In this document: one piece after another, positions 43,542-52,401 of the stretch | Numbering within the stretch: the stretch's first letter is position 1 | Layout: each line of letters starts with the position of its first letter | Assembly: GCA_035602605.1 (NCBI GenBank) | Contig: DATNLZ010000088.1 | Coordinates: 62,001 to 126,000 of the forward strand | Reading direction: 5' to 3' | Length of the DNA: 64,000 nucleotides | Origin: DASQHY01 sp035602605 | GTDB taxonomy: Bacteria; Acidobacteriota; Terriglobia; Acidiferrales; UBA7541 | Program-made: the position numbers and the translations under genes | Notes under the pieces: model-generated | Database searches by the model: none | Told to the model about the DNA's origin: nothing | What the model saw: only the letters and a program-made list of their open reading frames with translations

Positions 43542-43894
43542 AACCGGTCAGCCATCTTCAAGGCAAAATGCCGTAAGACCGGTAGCACCGGGAATCCAGG
43601 GTGTGCGCCTACGCCTCGTCCTTGCGTAGAAGCGGCCGGCGGCGCACAGCGCTAGAACGTGGTTCTGCCCGAATGACGCTAGTGCTGGTGTGCTTCTGAG
43701 CGACACACGACCACGCAAAAAGTTTGCGCCTGGCAACCCTGATTCGCCAACAGGGTCGTCAGTCGCGCGACAAATTCACAGACACGGAGTCCGGGAGGGT
43801 TTCTTAATTGACTCGCGAAGGTTGCGGTGTGATACCGACGAGTTTTTGCGCGTCACAGGTGTTTTTGGTAAGGCTGCTATACAGGTAGCGCCTG

Positions 43895-44105
43895 CTACCG
43901 AGAAACGGTTGTGAAAAACGAATTGTTGCCGGAACGGAGATCCTTGCCGTAGCCGAGTACGAACTCAAAGCCGCCGAGAAGGCGAATCTTTGTTTGCAGC
44001 CCTGTATCTCACAACCATTTGGGCGATCCGAACAATCCCGATGGGTCGTAGATCTTGCCGCCATCGAGAAACGGCCGAGATGGAAGGGATGTATGCTTCT
44101 TTCCC
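43895..44105 (-). pseudogene. C-terminal remnant of an outer-membrane beta-barrel protein
   Basis: On the minus strand one frame reads HTSLPSRPFLDGGKIYDPSG, LFGSPKWL, then TGA at 44011-44009, and continues in the same frame with DTGLQTKIRLLGGFEFVLGY and GKDLRSGNNSFFTTVSR to a TAG. The second part has the alternating pattern and end of a beta-barrel strand. TGA for CGA (WLRD) by one base change would restore it. The rest of the 722-base space (43542-44263) has no recognisable coding content. The family is not certain. Confidence 0.4.
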
Positions 44106-44263
44106 GGGGCAACCCGATGAAGATGTAGGTTCATTTCTTAGAGACTGCTCGGGGCTCTTTGCTTGAGTCTGCTGCTGTTGCTACGGCAATGCTTGACTCG
44201 AGCTCGTTGGCCTTCCTTGTTTCCAAAGCGGACCAATGCGCGCTATGCACGCGCTCGCTTGAG

Positions 44264-47200
44264 TCAGATTGCTTGAGCCATCTCTAGATAGCGGCAGAGT
44301 GCGTTGGCGAGCTTGATCTGTCGTGGAGTCTTGCATTGCACCTGAAACAAAACTGGGCTTGCAACAATCACGGCAAGACACCGTGCCCGCGAGATTGCAA
44401 CGTTTAGCCGGTTCAAGCTGTAGAGAAACTCCATCCCTCTCGGGGCGTCTTCGGGCGTGGAGGTGGTCATCGAGTAGAAAACAACGGGAGCCTCTTGTCC
44501 TTGAAATTTATCGACTGTCCCCACACGAGCGCCAGCCGGGAGCTTCTGGGCTAGGGCCGAGACTTGGGCGTTATAGGGAGCCACGACAAGAATATCTGAC
44601 AATTGTAGAGCGAGTGTTTCGCTCGTCTTCGTTGTCCAAGTCGCCCCGCTTCGCAATAATCGGTTTATCAACTCCGCGATCTTCTCAACTTCTTCGGGTG
44701 ACTCGCTCTGGTTTCCGCTGTGTTGGATCGGAACGAACCGTAGACCGGAGCCGTCGAGAAAGCCGTCCGTGTTGACACGTTGCTTCTGGTTCTCGGGACG
44801 AGCCGCGAGACGACTATCGTAAAAAAGCTCTGAGGTAAAGACGCAGATGTCTGGGTGCAAACGCCAAGTTTCCTTGAGAAATAGCCCCTTACCGGGATCA
44901 ATGGTCGCACGCCCGTCGAGCAGATGAGTTAATGCCGACACATCTATTCCCGGAGGATGAACTCCTCGCTGAGGTTGATCTAGCTGCTGCGGGTCGCCGA
45001 GCAGCACTAGGCTCGTAGCTGCTTGCGCGATAGCGAGAACGTTAGCGAGGGACATCTGACCAGCTTCGTCGACGAAAAGTACGTCCACCGAACTGGCCAT
45101 GTCCTCCCGCGCCCAAAGCCACGGTGTCCCCGCCGCAACCTGCGCTGCGCCATTGGCCAGCGCGCTGAGAACTTCTTCGTTGCCGTCTACTTGCGTGACC
45201 ATCGAGTCCGGGCAGCCGTCAGTATCGTTCGCCTTCTGCACGGCTCTCAACCGTACGCCGGCGTCCTGCGCAGCTTTGCAAATGTCCTGCAAGAGTTTGC
45301 CGATGACCTTGTGGCTCACAGCGGTGATTCCGACTCGTCGTCCGTGTTTCACCAGCTCCACAACCATGCGGGCTCCTGTGTAGGTCTTGCCCGACCCCGG
45401 CGGGCCTTGAACCGGAAGTACCGAGACTTGGGAGGAAAGCGCGAGCACGAGTTGTCCGGCAACAGCGGTCATTTGTTGGCGCTCATCGATCAGAGACTCT
45501 ACATTGGCAAGCGACGCTCGCGGGGGCTGCTGAAGCAGAAGGTCTCGTGCTGCCCGAAAAGCACCGGGGCCACCGATTCCGTGATCCGCCACCCACGAGC
45601 CGAGACGCACGAGGCTTTCTCGCTGAGGTTTGGGATCCACTAGGTCGTAGGGAATGAGGGCAGTCGGATGCGGAACCGGTGACGAGGCACCCCTTTTGAT
45701 GTCGATGCTCCCGTTGCAGTCGTCTATGGCAACGACCTCGCCGGCATCCTTTTTAGTCTTCGGATCATGAACGGCGTTTGCTCGAGCGATGGCGTGATCC
45801 TGGGGAGGGAAGCGATACCTGTGAATAATCGACTTCTTGATGTGACCCACCGCACCTAGATAGACGAGACCTCCCAGCGCGCCCTTGTCTTCTAGCAATT
45901 CGTCGTCGGAAAGGGCGCATAACCTGAAGTATTCCCACCACGCGGATTTGCCCTCGCGGCGGTGATATTCCAACATCTGGGCGAGCAACCACAATGCGCG
46001 CTGCTCGGCCGTCCGTTCGCTTTCTTCCGCCGGCAGACCGGCGACCAGGCGAGCCATAATCGCCCGAACCTGCGCGACCCGGGCGGCGGGTTCTTCGGCC
46101 GCTTCGCCATGTTTCAATGTGGGTCTCGGCAACGCTTTGCCCGTCTTTACCTCGAGTTCATGCCGGCGATCCTCCAGCCATTGCCGAAGCTGCCATGCCG
46201 AAAGACAATCGTCTCGATTGTAAGTTTCAATGGCCGCGAGAAGCTCGCCTCCGGCCTCTTGAGCGTTCCCGAATACCAGCATGGCTCCGAACGTTTGAAG
46301 CGCTAGGACCGAGTCCCGCGCCGGCACGGCTCGTGTGAAGCCATAGAGCGGCTCTAGCTTTTTGATGGAATAGCTTTCGACTGACGCCCTTATACCTTGC
46401 CTTACGACCCGGTAGAGGTCGACAAGGATGCCCGCCCTGAGTAGTTGGTCGACTTCATCTACGCAGGTGGCATGCTGTCCCGCCAACCGCTTGATTGCGG
46501 TCGGCTCGTAGGGGGCGTAATGGAATATGTGCATATCGGGGTACCGACTCAACCGCTCCATCACTTTCTTGATGAACTTCCCGAATGCCTCCTTCTCCGC
46601 TGCCGGGTCGAACGACCAGGTGGATTCATAACAAGGCTCTGCTTTTGTTTCTTCGGGCAACGTCAATAGGCCAATCAGGTACTCAAGTCCTTGCTCGAAT
46701 GCGTAGGGGTCGCCTTCGAGATCAAGGAAGACGTCTCCTGGGGACGGGACAGGCAAGGCGGCAAGTCCTGTATCCGGCTCACTCGTTTCCAGTAACTCGT
46801 AAATTAAATGCCCCTGTTCCCTCGCTTCCACCTGCAGACGCGCTTGTTGGTGGATTCGCAGAAGCGCCCGGTTTCCGATACCGTCTATGTTCGTTGTGGC
46901 AGTTAAATCCACCTGCGCTAGACGGGCGGCTGTGGTCACATCTCGGGCGACCAAGGCTTTGCGCTGATTTCCGGTGATACCCGCCACAAAGGAAAGGTGA
47001 TCATCATCTCGGCGTCGCTTGTCGCAGACTGGGAACCAGGAACACACATCGCAGTGCCGTACCGGCTCGGGATAGGTATGCGCTCGCTCGTTGCGGGCTG
47101 CATCGAAGTCTCGTTTGATTTTGCGAAAATAAGCGATGTATTGGGCCACCGGATGCTTCTCTGTATTCAACTCCGGTCCGAGCACTAGATGCATCCATTC

Positions 47201-47668
47201 GGGCTGGACCTCCTGAATTTGCCAAAGAAGGTCCGAATAAAAACAGAGTTGAATGAGCGCACCAGCTTTCGTTGATCGTGCAAGTTTCGTTTCTAGGACT
47301 TCATAAGACCAAGGACCGAGGACGCTTGGTTTGTCAACTCGAACGAGGAAGTCGGAGCGGCCATGCCAAGGTCCGTGCTGAAGCGTGGCCTGATATATGG
47401 TGCTGATGCCGCTGCGAAGCGCTTGGAGTGTATGGGCAACAGCTTCCGCCAATGGAACGTTGGTTGGAACTTCAGCAATTTTTAGGCCTTGGACACCGGC
47501 CAAGTGGCGGAAGTATGCTTGCTCGTGCCGAGCTCCTAGCTCTCTCAGCAGTTCGAGGCCGGGATCGTAGAAAAAGGGCTTTCGAATCTCTCCTGCTGCT
47601 TGCTCCCGATCCAGCGTCAAGAGATGCTGACACGATAGGAAATTGGCGACGTCAGTTGCGGAGAACAT
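44264..47668 (-). CDS. TM0106-type RecB-like nuclease fused to SF1 helicase
   Basis: 1134-residue protein with two enzymatic halves. The N-terminal half has a RecB/Cas4-like nuclease with the conserved ExK motif (YEVLETKLAR, about 119-128), a four-cysteine iron-sulfur set (Cys13 and CDVCSWFPVC near 205-214), and an RNase-H-like/exonuclease fold (VFLDLEGDPY near 312 and YNRDDCLSAWQL near 490). The C-terminal half is an SF1 DNA2/UPF1-type helicase: Walker A GPPGSGKT near 755, Walker B VDEAGQMS near 865, motif III GDPQQLDQPQ, motif V VGTVDKFQGQEAP and motif VI NVAISRAR. All motifs are intact. Members take part in nucleic-acid processing and possibly phage defence. It stands alone, upstream of a VapBC pair. 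Confidence 0.9.
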   Translation of the reverse strand: MFSATDVANFLSCQHLLTLDREQAAGEIRKPFFYDPGLELLRELGARHEQAYFRHLAGVQGLKIAEVPTNVPLAEAVAHTLQALRSGISTIYQATLQHGPWHGRSDFLVRVDKPSVLGPWSYEVLETKLARSTKAGALIQLCFYSDLLWQIQEVQPEWMHLVLGPELNTEKHPVAQYIAYFRKIKRDFDAARNERAHTYPEPVRHCDVCSWFPVCDKRRRDDDHLSFVAGITGNQRKALVARDVTTAARLAQVDLTATTNIDGIGNRALLRIHQQARLQVEAREQGHLIYELLETSEPDTGLAALPVPSPGDVFLDLEGDPYAFEQGLEYLIGLLTLPEETKAEPCYESTWSFDPAAEKEAFGKFIKKVMERLSRYPDMHIFHYAPYEPTAIKRLAGQHATCVDEVDQLLRAGILVDLYRVVRQGIRASVESYSIKKLEPLYGFTRAVPARDSVLALQTFGAMLVFGNAQEAGGELLAAIETYNRDDCLSAWQLRQWLEDRRHELEVKTGKALPRPTLKHGEAAEEPAARVAQVRAIMARLVAGLPAEESERTAEQRALWLLAQMLEYHRREGKSAWWEYFRLCALSDDELLEDKGALGGLVYLGAVGHIKKSIIHRYRFPPQDHAIARANAVHDPKTKKDAGEVVAIDDCNGSIDIKRGASSPVPHPTALIPYDLVDPKPQRESLVRLGSWVADHGIGGPGAFRAARDLLLQQPPRASLANVESLIDERQQMTAVAGQLVLALSSQVSVLPVQGPPGSGKTYTGARMVVELVKHGRRVGITAVSHKVIGKLLQDICKAAQDAGVRLRAVQKANDTDGCPDSMVTQVDGNEEVLSALANGAAQVAAGTPWLWAREDMASSVDVLFVDEAGQMSLANVLAIAQAATSLVLLGDPQQLDQPQRGVHPPGIDVSALTHLLDGRATIDPGKGLFLKETWRLHPDICVFTSELFYDSRLAARPENQKQRVNTDGFLDGSGLRFVPIQHSGNQSESPEEVEKIAELINRLLRSGATWTTKTSETLALQLSDILVVAPYNAQVSALAQKLPAGARVGTVDKFQGQEAPVVFYSMTTSTPEDAPRGMEFLYSLNRLNVAISRARCLAVIVASPVLFQVQCKTPRQIKLANALCRYLEMAQAI

Positions 47669-47995
47669 AGAATTTCCGGACGGCCTTAATGAAGTCTCCT
47701 CGACGCATCCAGCTGAACCTTATTTTCATCCAGGGTGGTGCGCCAACGGCGCATGAGGTCTCATTGGAAAAGATGGATTTGGCTCCCCGGGCTAGATTCG
47801 AAATAGCAACCGTTCGGCTAAAGCCGATGAGGGCGAAAATTTAAGTACCCTATCCAATGTCGCTTACAACGAATTGCGAGCTATTCCCCCTTCGCTGCAC
47901 CCAATCCTGCACCCAAACCGCGAAACGTTTTAGAGAAAACGTGAAGGGACTCCACGATCCCGACGTGCTGGCTCCTGTCAATGAACGAGGACCGG
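47669..47995. other. Intergenic region
   Basis: About 327 bases between the nuclease-helicase start and the VapC-type gene. Two imperfect direct repeats (TGCACCCAATCC and TGCACCCAAACC at about 47895-47920) and a short inverted repeat CGGCT-AA-AGCCG near 47815 are the only structures. No gene is seen. Confidence 0.5.
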
Positions 47996-48388
47996 TCAGT
48001 CCATTCCGGACCCCAGTACAAGATCGAGGCGCGCAGCTTCGGCGAACGCTCGGAAGTCCCGGTCTCGCGTGAGCAGAGCAACACCTCCGTCGATACAGGT
48101 TTGGGCAATCAGCGCGTCGCCGAGGCGTGCCTTGCGGCGCTTTGCCAGCACCTTCGCTCGCAACCCTCCTGCTCGTTGCCAATAGCCAGATCCGATCTCG
48201 ATCAGAGGCACTTCTGAGAGCGTTTCGGCAACGCCTGCAGGGAGCTTCGGGTCGCTTAGCAGTTCGGTGAGCACAACCGGAACCATAACCACCTGCCGGT
48301 CTTCCAGCGCTTTATCGAGTAGCTGTGCATCCTCGCCTGCGCCGCCTTCTAGAAAAGTAACCCATGTGCTCGTATCAGCCGCGATCAT
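47996..48388 (-). CDS. VapC-type PIN-domain ribonuclease toxin
   Basis: 130-residue PIN-domain protein. The acidic active site is visible: Asp5 (MIAADTSTWVTFLEG), Glu42 (VVLTELLSDPKL), Asp90 (ARLGDALIAQTC) and Asp110 (LTRDRDFRAFAE). PIN toxins cut RNA, often tRNA or rRNA. The ATG overlaps the stop of the antitoxin gene by 4 bases (ATGA), the usual coupling of vapBC pairs. The nuclease-helicase gene follows it on the same strand after about 330 bases. Confidence 0.9.
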   Translation of the reverse strand: MIAADTSTWVTFLEGGAGEDAQLLDKALEDRQVVMVPVVLTELLSDPKLPAGVAETLSEVPLIEIGSGYWQRAGGLRAKVLAKRRKARLGDALIAQTCIDGGVALLTRDRDFRAFAEAARLDLVLGSGMD

Positions 48389-48588
48389 CGGTCGGCTTTC
48401 AGTTCTGCTAACGTGCGCGTGAAGCGAACCTTGCCTCGGAGTTGGCGGAGGCGAGCGTAAGTCCGCGATGCCGCAACTAGCTGCAGCCCGGTACGGACGG
48501 TCTGGGTGATACCGGTACCGCTGGCTTGTCGCGCCTTCTTGAGAAGCTCCAGCGGTACCTCCACGGTGATCTTACGCGCTGTCTCCAT
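48385..48588 (-). CDS. VapB-type antitoxin (ribbon-helix-helix)
   Basis: 67-residue antitoxin. The N-terminal ribbon strand ARKITVEVPLELLKKARQAS and the helix GITQTVRTGLQLVAASRTYA fit an RHH/Arc-type DNA-binding fold; the C-terminal RGKVRFTRTLAELKADR would wrap the toxin. An 8-base inverted repeat lies directly upstream (48600-48633) and is the likely operator. The ATG at 48588 is preceded by a weak ribosome site. Confidence 0.87.
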   Translation of the reverse strand: METARKITVEVPLELLKKARQASGTGITQTVRTGLQLVAASRTYARLRQLRGKVRFTRTLAELKADR

Positions 48589-48599
48589 AATGTCTCATC

Positions 48600-48633
48600 A
48601 TACCATACTCAAGACCAGCATCGAATATGGTAT
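48600..48633 (-). promoter_or_regulatory. Candidate vapBC operator
   Basis: Perfect inverted repeat ATACCATA (48600-48607) and TATGGTAT (48626-48633) with an 18-base spacer, 11 bases upstream of the vapB start codon. RHH antitoxins bind paired half-sites of this kind. No -35/-10 pair was assigned with confidence. Confidence 0.55.
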
Positions 48634-48732
48634 CTCCTACTCGACAAGTGCTCTTGCTCTGTTCGGAGAGCGCTCTGACTCAATGTTGCGGCGCGCACGG
48701 TTTTCAAAAGTCATCCCTTCCATAGGCACAGC

Positions 48733-49894
48733 TTACGCCGAGAGACCAATGCGCCGGAGAAGCTTGTAGAAGCGCGGGGCAGAGCGAAGTGGGGCCAACC
48801 GGGGGTTCACTTTCAAGAAAGGCAGCGCAGTGTCACGCGCTGCGTACGCTTTCGCCAACCAGGCGAACGCCTGGCCCCTGTTCCCTAAACCGGCAAAGAC
48901 AAGGGCAAAGGCATACGGTGATACATATCCCTTTTTTGAAAACAGTTTGAGCTCCTCCAGCAGCTTGACCGCTTCCCTCCGCTTTCCTGCCACCGCATAA
49001 GCATGTGCGAGCGATGCTAGGTCTCGGGAGCTGCGCTCGGAACATGCCACCGCATTTTCAAACGCCGCGATGGCCTGCTTATACATTCCTAGCTGCTCGT
49101 AAGCTCTCCCAAGATCTTCATGGGCCGGGGCGAAACTTGAGTCTATCTCGAGGACCCTCAGCGACTGCTCGACGGCCTCTCTGTAATGGCCGGCATGGTA
49201 GAGAATGGCTGCGAGGTTCGTCCCGGCCGGCAGGGAAACCGGATCCAACGCTTGGGCGCATCGTGCCCGTGCGATGGCTTCGTCCATCCGACCGACGACA
49301 AGCAAATAGTTGGCGTAATAAAAGTGGGCATTGGCATAGTTTGGGTTTAACTCAATCGCACGACTGAACTCTCTGTCGGCAGCCAACCAGTTGAACTCGT
49401 GGAAATATGCATGTCCCAACGACGTGTATGCTTCCGCGAGCGTCTGGTCCATCCGCAGCGCTTTCCCAGCCGCCTTCGCTGAAGTAGCCGTGCTTCTTGC
49501 CGCCACTGAGAATCTCAAATGGCAGCACGATCAGCATGACTTTTTTCGCCGTGGAACCCGCGGGTGGCGTTGCTACTGTTTTGACAGAACCAACGAAGCG
49601 GTAGCCGCGCTTGGAGATAGTCTCAATGAATTGCTGGCCGCCAGCGCCTTCGCCCAGTGCCTTTCGCAGGAGAGAAATATGCGAGGTAAGGCTACCTTCT
49701 TCAACAATCGCATCTGCCCAAACCTTCTGGAGCAGTTCGTTTCTTCCGACGGGGTTGCCGCGGCTCTCAACCAGTGTAATGAGGATCTCGATGGCCTTGG
49801 GAGTGAGCGGCACGCGCTGGCCTTCGCGCAATAACAACTGGCCGTTGGCATCCAGACGGAACCGGCCAAACTCGTAGATGCGCTCCGATGTCAT
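48733..49894 (-). pseudogene. Winged-helix/TPR regulator with internal deletion and frameshift
   Basis: The 5' part encodes an OmpR/ToxR-type winged helix (RIYEFGRFRLDANGQLLLRE, ETISKRGYRFVGSV) and the beginning of a TolB/FlgO-like domain (KKVMLIVLPFEILSGGKKHG, YFSE). Family members continue FSDGLTEEMI and about 200 more residues. Here the frame turns to other residues, while a different frame carries GKALRMDQTLAEAYTSLGHA and a series of TPR units to LLRRIGLSA. The junction is near 49470-49500. One deletion removing the middle domain and shifting the frame explains both parts. Neither half can make a full regulator. Such CadC-like proteins are common in Acidobacteria. Confidence 0.75.
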
Positions 49895-49996
49895 TGCAAA
49901 GAGTCTTTGAGAAATTCATGAGAAAAATAACAGCTTTCGCGCAGGACTTCCAGATGCCCTTCTCCTTAGCATTGGCACCCCAGGAGGATTACAACA

Positions 49997-51280
49997 ATGA
50001 TTCGGCTTGTGAAGCAGCGAAGTGCAGCTTTGATTTTTGGCGGCGTCCTGTTGATGACTGTACTGCTGCTGAGGACCGGGACTTCCTGGGCACACCAAGA
50101 AGGTGAAGAAGCAGTGCATGACCGGAAACTAACCCACGAAAAATATCTGTTTGTTTGGGCAGGTGACCAGTCTCGTAGCAATCCAGACTTTCTCGCAGTT
50201 ATCAACTTCGACGAGCACTCGTCGCATTACGGGGGAGTGATTCATACGGTGCCGCTTCCCGGACCGGGTGCCACGGGCAATGAACCCCATCACGTGGGGC
50301 TCTCAAAGGATGAAACCGTCCTAGCCACCGGTGGGCTTCTGAGTGTCTTGAAGGGACAGCCTGAAGTTTTTTTCTTCGATGTCTCCGATCCCGAGGAGAC
50401 TAAGTTCATCTCCTCGGTCAACCCAGCACTTTCCTCGATCACCGATGATTTCGAACCGCTGTCCGACGGCGGCTTTCTGGTGACGATGATGGGCGGGCGG
50501 CTGGGGCATGCCCCCGGCCGGGTAGTGGAATTCAACGATGATCTCAAGGTAGCCGGCGAATTCCCGGCGAACCCGCCGCCGGATGGCTTTAATCCCCACG
50601 GAATCGCCATCCGTCCAGAACTCAATTTGATGGTGACCAGCGACTTTATCTGCCCCACAAGCACGCTGAATTCTGTGGCAGGGGGCCTGGATCTGCGGGG
50701 GAGTATTCGGATTTGGGACTTGGAGCGCAGAGAAATTCTTCGGACTGTTGACATCCCCAACGCCGGGGGCACCATTGACGTCAAGCTCATTCCGCACGAT
50801 CCCAAGGGGCGCGCCTACACGGCGGGCATGCTGGACGACAAGCTCTACCTGGTGGATACACGCGAGGGAAAAGCAACGCCTGTGTTCAACTTCAGCTCGA
50901 TCGCCAAAGGAGGCTGGCCGCAGCTTATGCGCATAACACGGGACGGCCAGCGACTGTTCATCACCATGAACCAGGCCGGAAAGATCGTGATGTTTGACAC
51001 TTCCGAACCGTCCTCGCCCAGGGTTCTCAGCATTTTGGACCTGGGACCCACTGCCGGCCCCCATTATCTTCGTTTGACCCGGAACGAAAGCCGCCTCGTC
51101 ATTTCAGATTACTTCCTCAACGAAGACTCTTTTGGAAAGGTACATGCCGAAGGAGATCACAAGATCCATGTTGCCAAAGTGACGCGCAACCACCTGGTGC
51201 TGGACCCTAGATTCCAACTTGATTTCAATACCGCGTTCAAAACCGGGCCTGCCCGACCGCACGGCCTGGCGATGAAATAG
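49997..51280 (+). CDS. Selenium-binding-protein/methanethiol-oxidase family protein, exported
   Basis: 427-residue protein of the SBP56/SELENBP1 family, which includes copper-dependent methanethiol oxidase (MtoX). A signal peptide (about 1-32, cleavage near WAHQ) suggests a periplasmic site, as in Hyphomicrobium MtoX. Conserved stretches are GNEPHHVGLSKDETVLATGG, FNPHGIAIRPELNLMVTSDF, GGWPQLMRITRDGQRLFITM, TAGPHYLRLTRNESRLVISD and ARPHGLAMK. The histidines in EPHHVG, NPHGIA, GPHYLR and RPHGLA fit copper-site positions. The family turns methanethiol to formaldehyde, sulfide and peroxide. An ATG after GAGGAT is used. It stands alone. Confidence 0.85.
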   Translation: MIRLVKQRSAALIFGGVLLMTVLLLRTGTSWAHQEGEEAVHDRKLTHEKYLFVWAGDQSRSNPDFLAVINFDEHSSHYGGVIHTVPLPGPGATGNEPHHVGLSKDETVLATGGLLSVLKGQPEVFFFDVSDPEETKFISSVNPALSSITDDFEPLSDGGFLVTMMGGRLGHAPGRVVEFNDDLKVAGEFPANPPPDGFNPHGIAIRPELNLMVTSDFICPTSTLNSVAGGLDLRGSIRIWDLERREILRTVDIPNAGGTIDVKLIPHDPKGRAYTAGMLDDKLYLVDTREGKATPVFNFSSIAKGGWPQLMRITRDGQRLFITMNQAGKIVMFDTSEPSSPRVLSILDLGPTAGPHYLRLTRNESRLVISDYFLNEDSFGKVHAEGDHKIHVAKVTRNHLVLDPRFQLDFNTAFKTGPARPHGLAMK

Positions 51281-51575
51281 GTCGTCGCAATCGGATTCAA
51301 ACGCTTCGGCAGCCGGACGGCGTAAGGCGCACCTGCGGCTGATGTGAGTTCGGCACTGCGCCCGAGAGATTTGTACGAATGACAGGTAGTTGCCAAACAC
51401 AACTTCGGTCACGTTCGACCGGCGGATTTGGATTATCTTGCGGGCCGTAGTTTTCCGTAGCTGGTTCGACATCAGGCGGCGTGGCACGCCTTGGGTTGAC
51501 CCACTAGAGCTTTGCAAAGTGTGCGGAGGGAATCCTCAAAGTGAAGCGGTCCCCTTTCGACGGCGAGCTAGCGGC

Positions 51576-51971
51576 TCAACGAAATTCGAAACCTGGCAGC
51601 CGCAGCGCCTTCTGGTCAAATGTCAAGGTGCAGGAACAACCCGCTCTCGCGCCGAGCGCTGCGATGACAGCATCGGCGAACGAGCCCTGTCCTTCTTTCA
51701 GTGCAATCATGGCGCTGAAAACCTCCTGCTCGTTCTCCACGACGAGCACATCGGTCTGAAGCATGCGCTCGACAGCCGCAGCGATTTCATTGGCGGCTAG
51801 CCGGTAGGCACGGTCGAGCACCCAGACCGTCTCGACCATCGCCACGATGCTGACAAAGCCGGGGTTTCCCTCAGTTAGTCGGCGTTCGATTATCTCCGTC
51901 GCCCTTGGCGATTGAATCGGGTCGTCTTGGGTAAGGTAACGGACGAGAATGTTGGTGTCGAGCCCGATCAT
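51576..51971 (-). CDS. PIN-domain ribonuclease toxin (second pair)
   Basis: 131-residue PIN protein. Asp5 (MIGLDTNILVRYLTQDDPIQ), Glu47 (VAMVETVWVLDRAYRLAANE), Asp99 (GQGSFADAVIAALGARAGCS) and Asp119 (TLTFDQKALRLPGFE) make the acidic site. It is more like FitB/VapC members with AbrB-type partners than the toxin at 47996. The ATG overlaps the antitoxin stop by 4 bases. The 295-base space between the methanethiol-oxidase homologue and this gene has no gene I recognise. Confidence 0.9.
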   Translation of the reverse strand: MIGLDTNILVRYLTQDDPIQSPRATEIIERRLTEGNPGFVSIVAMVETVWVLDRAYRLAANEIAAAVERMLQTDVLVVENEQEVFSAMIALKEGQGSFADAVIAALGARAGCSCTLTFDQKALRLPGFEFR

Positions 51972-52225
51972 CGACGTGGCGCGCGCGGTGCAGCGCCGGC
52001 GGCGCCTTCAGCAGCAGCCTCGGTCATCTCCACGATGGCCACCGGCCGTCGGCGCCGCGGTTTGATGATGCCTCGTAAGGCCGATGCACGGAGTTTCGGC
52101 AAGAGGACCACACTGCCATCAGGATGCACGAAGAACTTGACTCGATCTCCCGGCTTCAACCGCAGATGTTCGCGAATAGCCTTCGGGATCGTCGCCTGAC
52201 CCTTGACGGTGATTGCAGATTCCAT
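51968..52225 (-). CDS. AbrB/SpoVT-type antitoxin
   Basis: 85-residue antitoxin. The swapped-hairpin AbrB domain is at the N-terminus: SAITVKGQATIPKAIREHLR and LKPGDRVKFFVHPDGSVVLL. The C-terminal arm (RRRRPVAIVEMTEAAAEGAA) is basic then alanine-rich and probably occupies the toxin groove. GGAGG lies 4 bases before the ATG. The upstream promoter is overlapped by a palindrome (52243-52255), which fits autorepression by this protein. Confidence 0.9.
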   Translation of the reverse strand: MESAITVKGQATIPKAIREHLRLKPGDRVKFFVHPDGSVVLLPKLRASALRGIIKPRRRRPVAIVEMTEAAAEGAAGAAPRAPRR

Positions 52226-52242
52226 GGTACCTCCATTACAAT

Positions 52243-52280
52243 TTACTTAAAGTAATACCACGATGTACACTTTACGTCAA
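52243..52280 (-). promoter_or_regulatory. Promoter and operator of the AbrB/PIN toxin-antitoxin operon
   Basis: On the minus strand TTGACG (52280-52275) and TATTAC (52257-52252) stand exactly 17 bases apart. The palindrome TTACTT-A-AAGTAA (52243-52255) covers the -10 box and the predicted start point. A further TTTAC half-site lies upstream in the -35 to -10 spacer (52271-52275). Confidence 0.65.
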
Positions 52281-52401
52281 GGTGCCCATCTACGCGTCAC
52301 ATCGCTTGTCAAGGCCCACGTCGCTTAGGGCTGGAGAATACTGAGTACGGTCCGAGAGCGCGGTGGCTTTCTTCGGAGTGTTTCAGTATTGTTGACGCCG
52401 C

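Noticed and set aside
44009..44011. TGA in the barrel remnant as a selenocysteine codon
   Set aside because: No SECIS-like hairpin was seen after it, the position suits arginine, and the fragment has no start.
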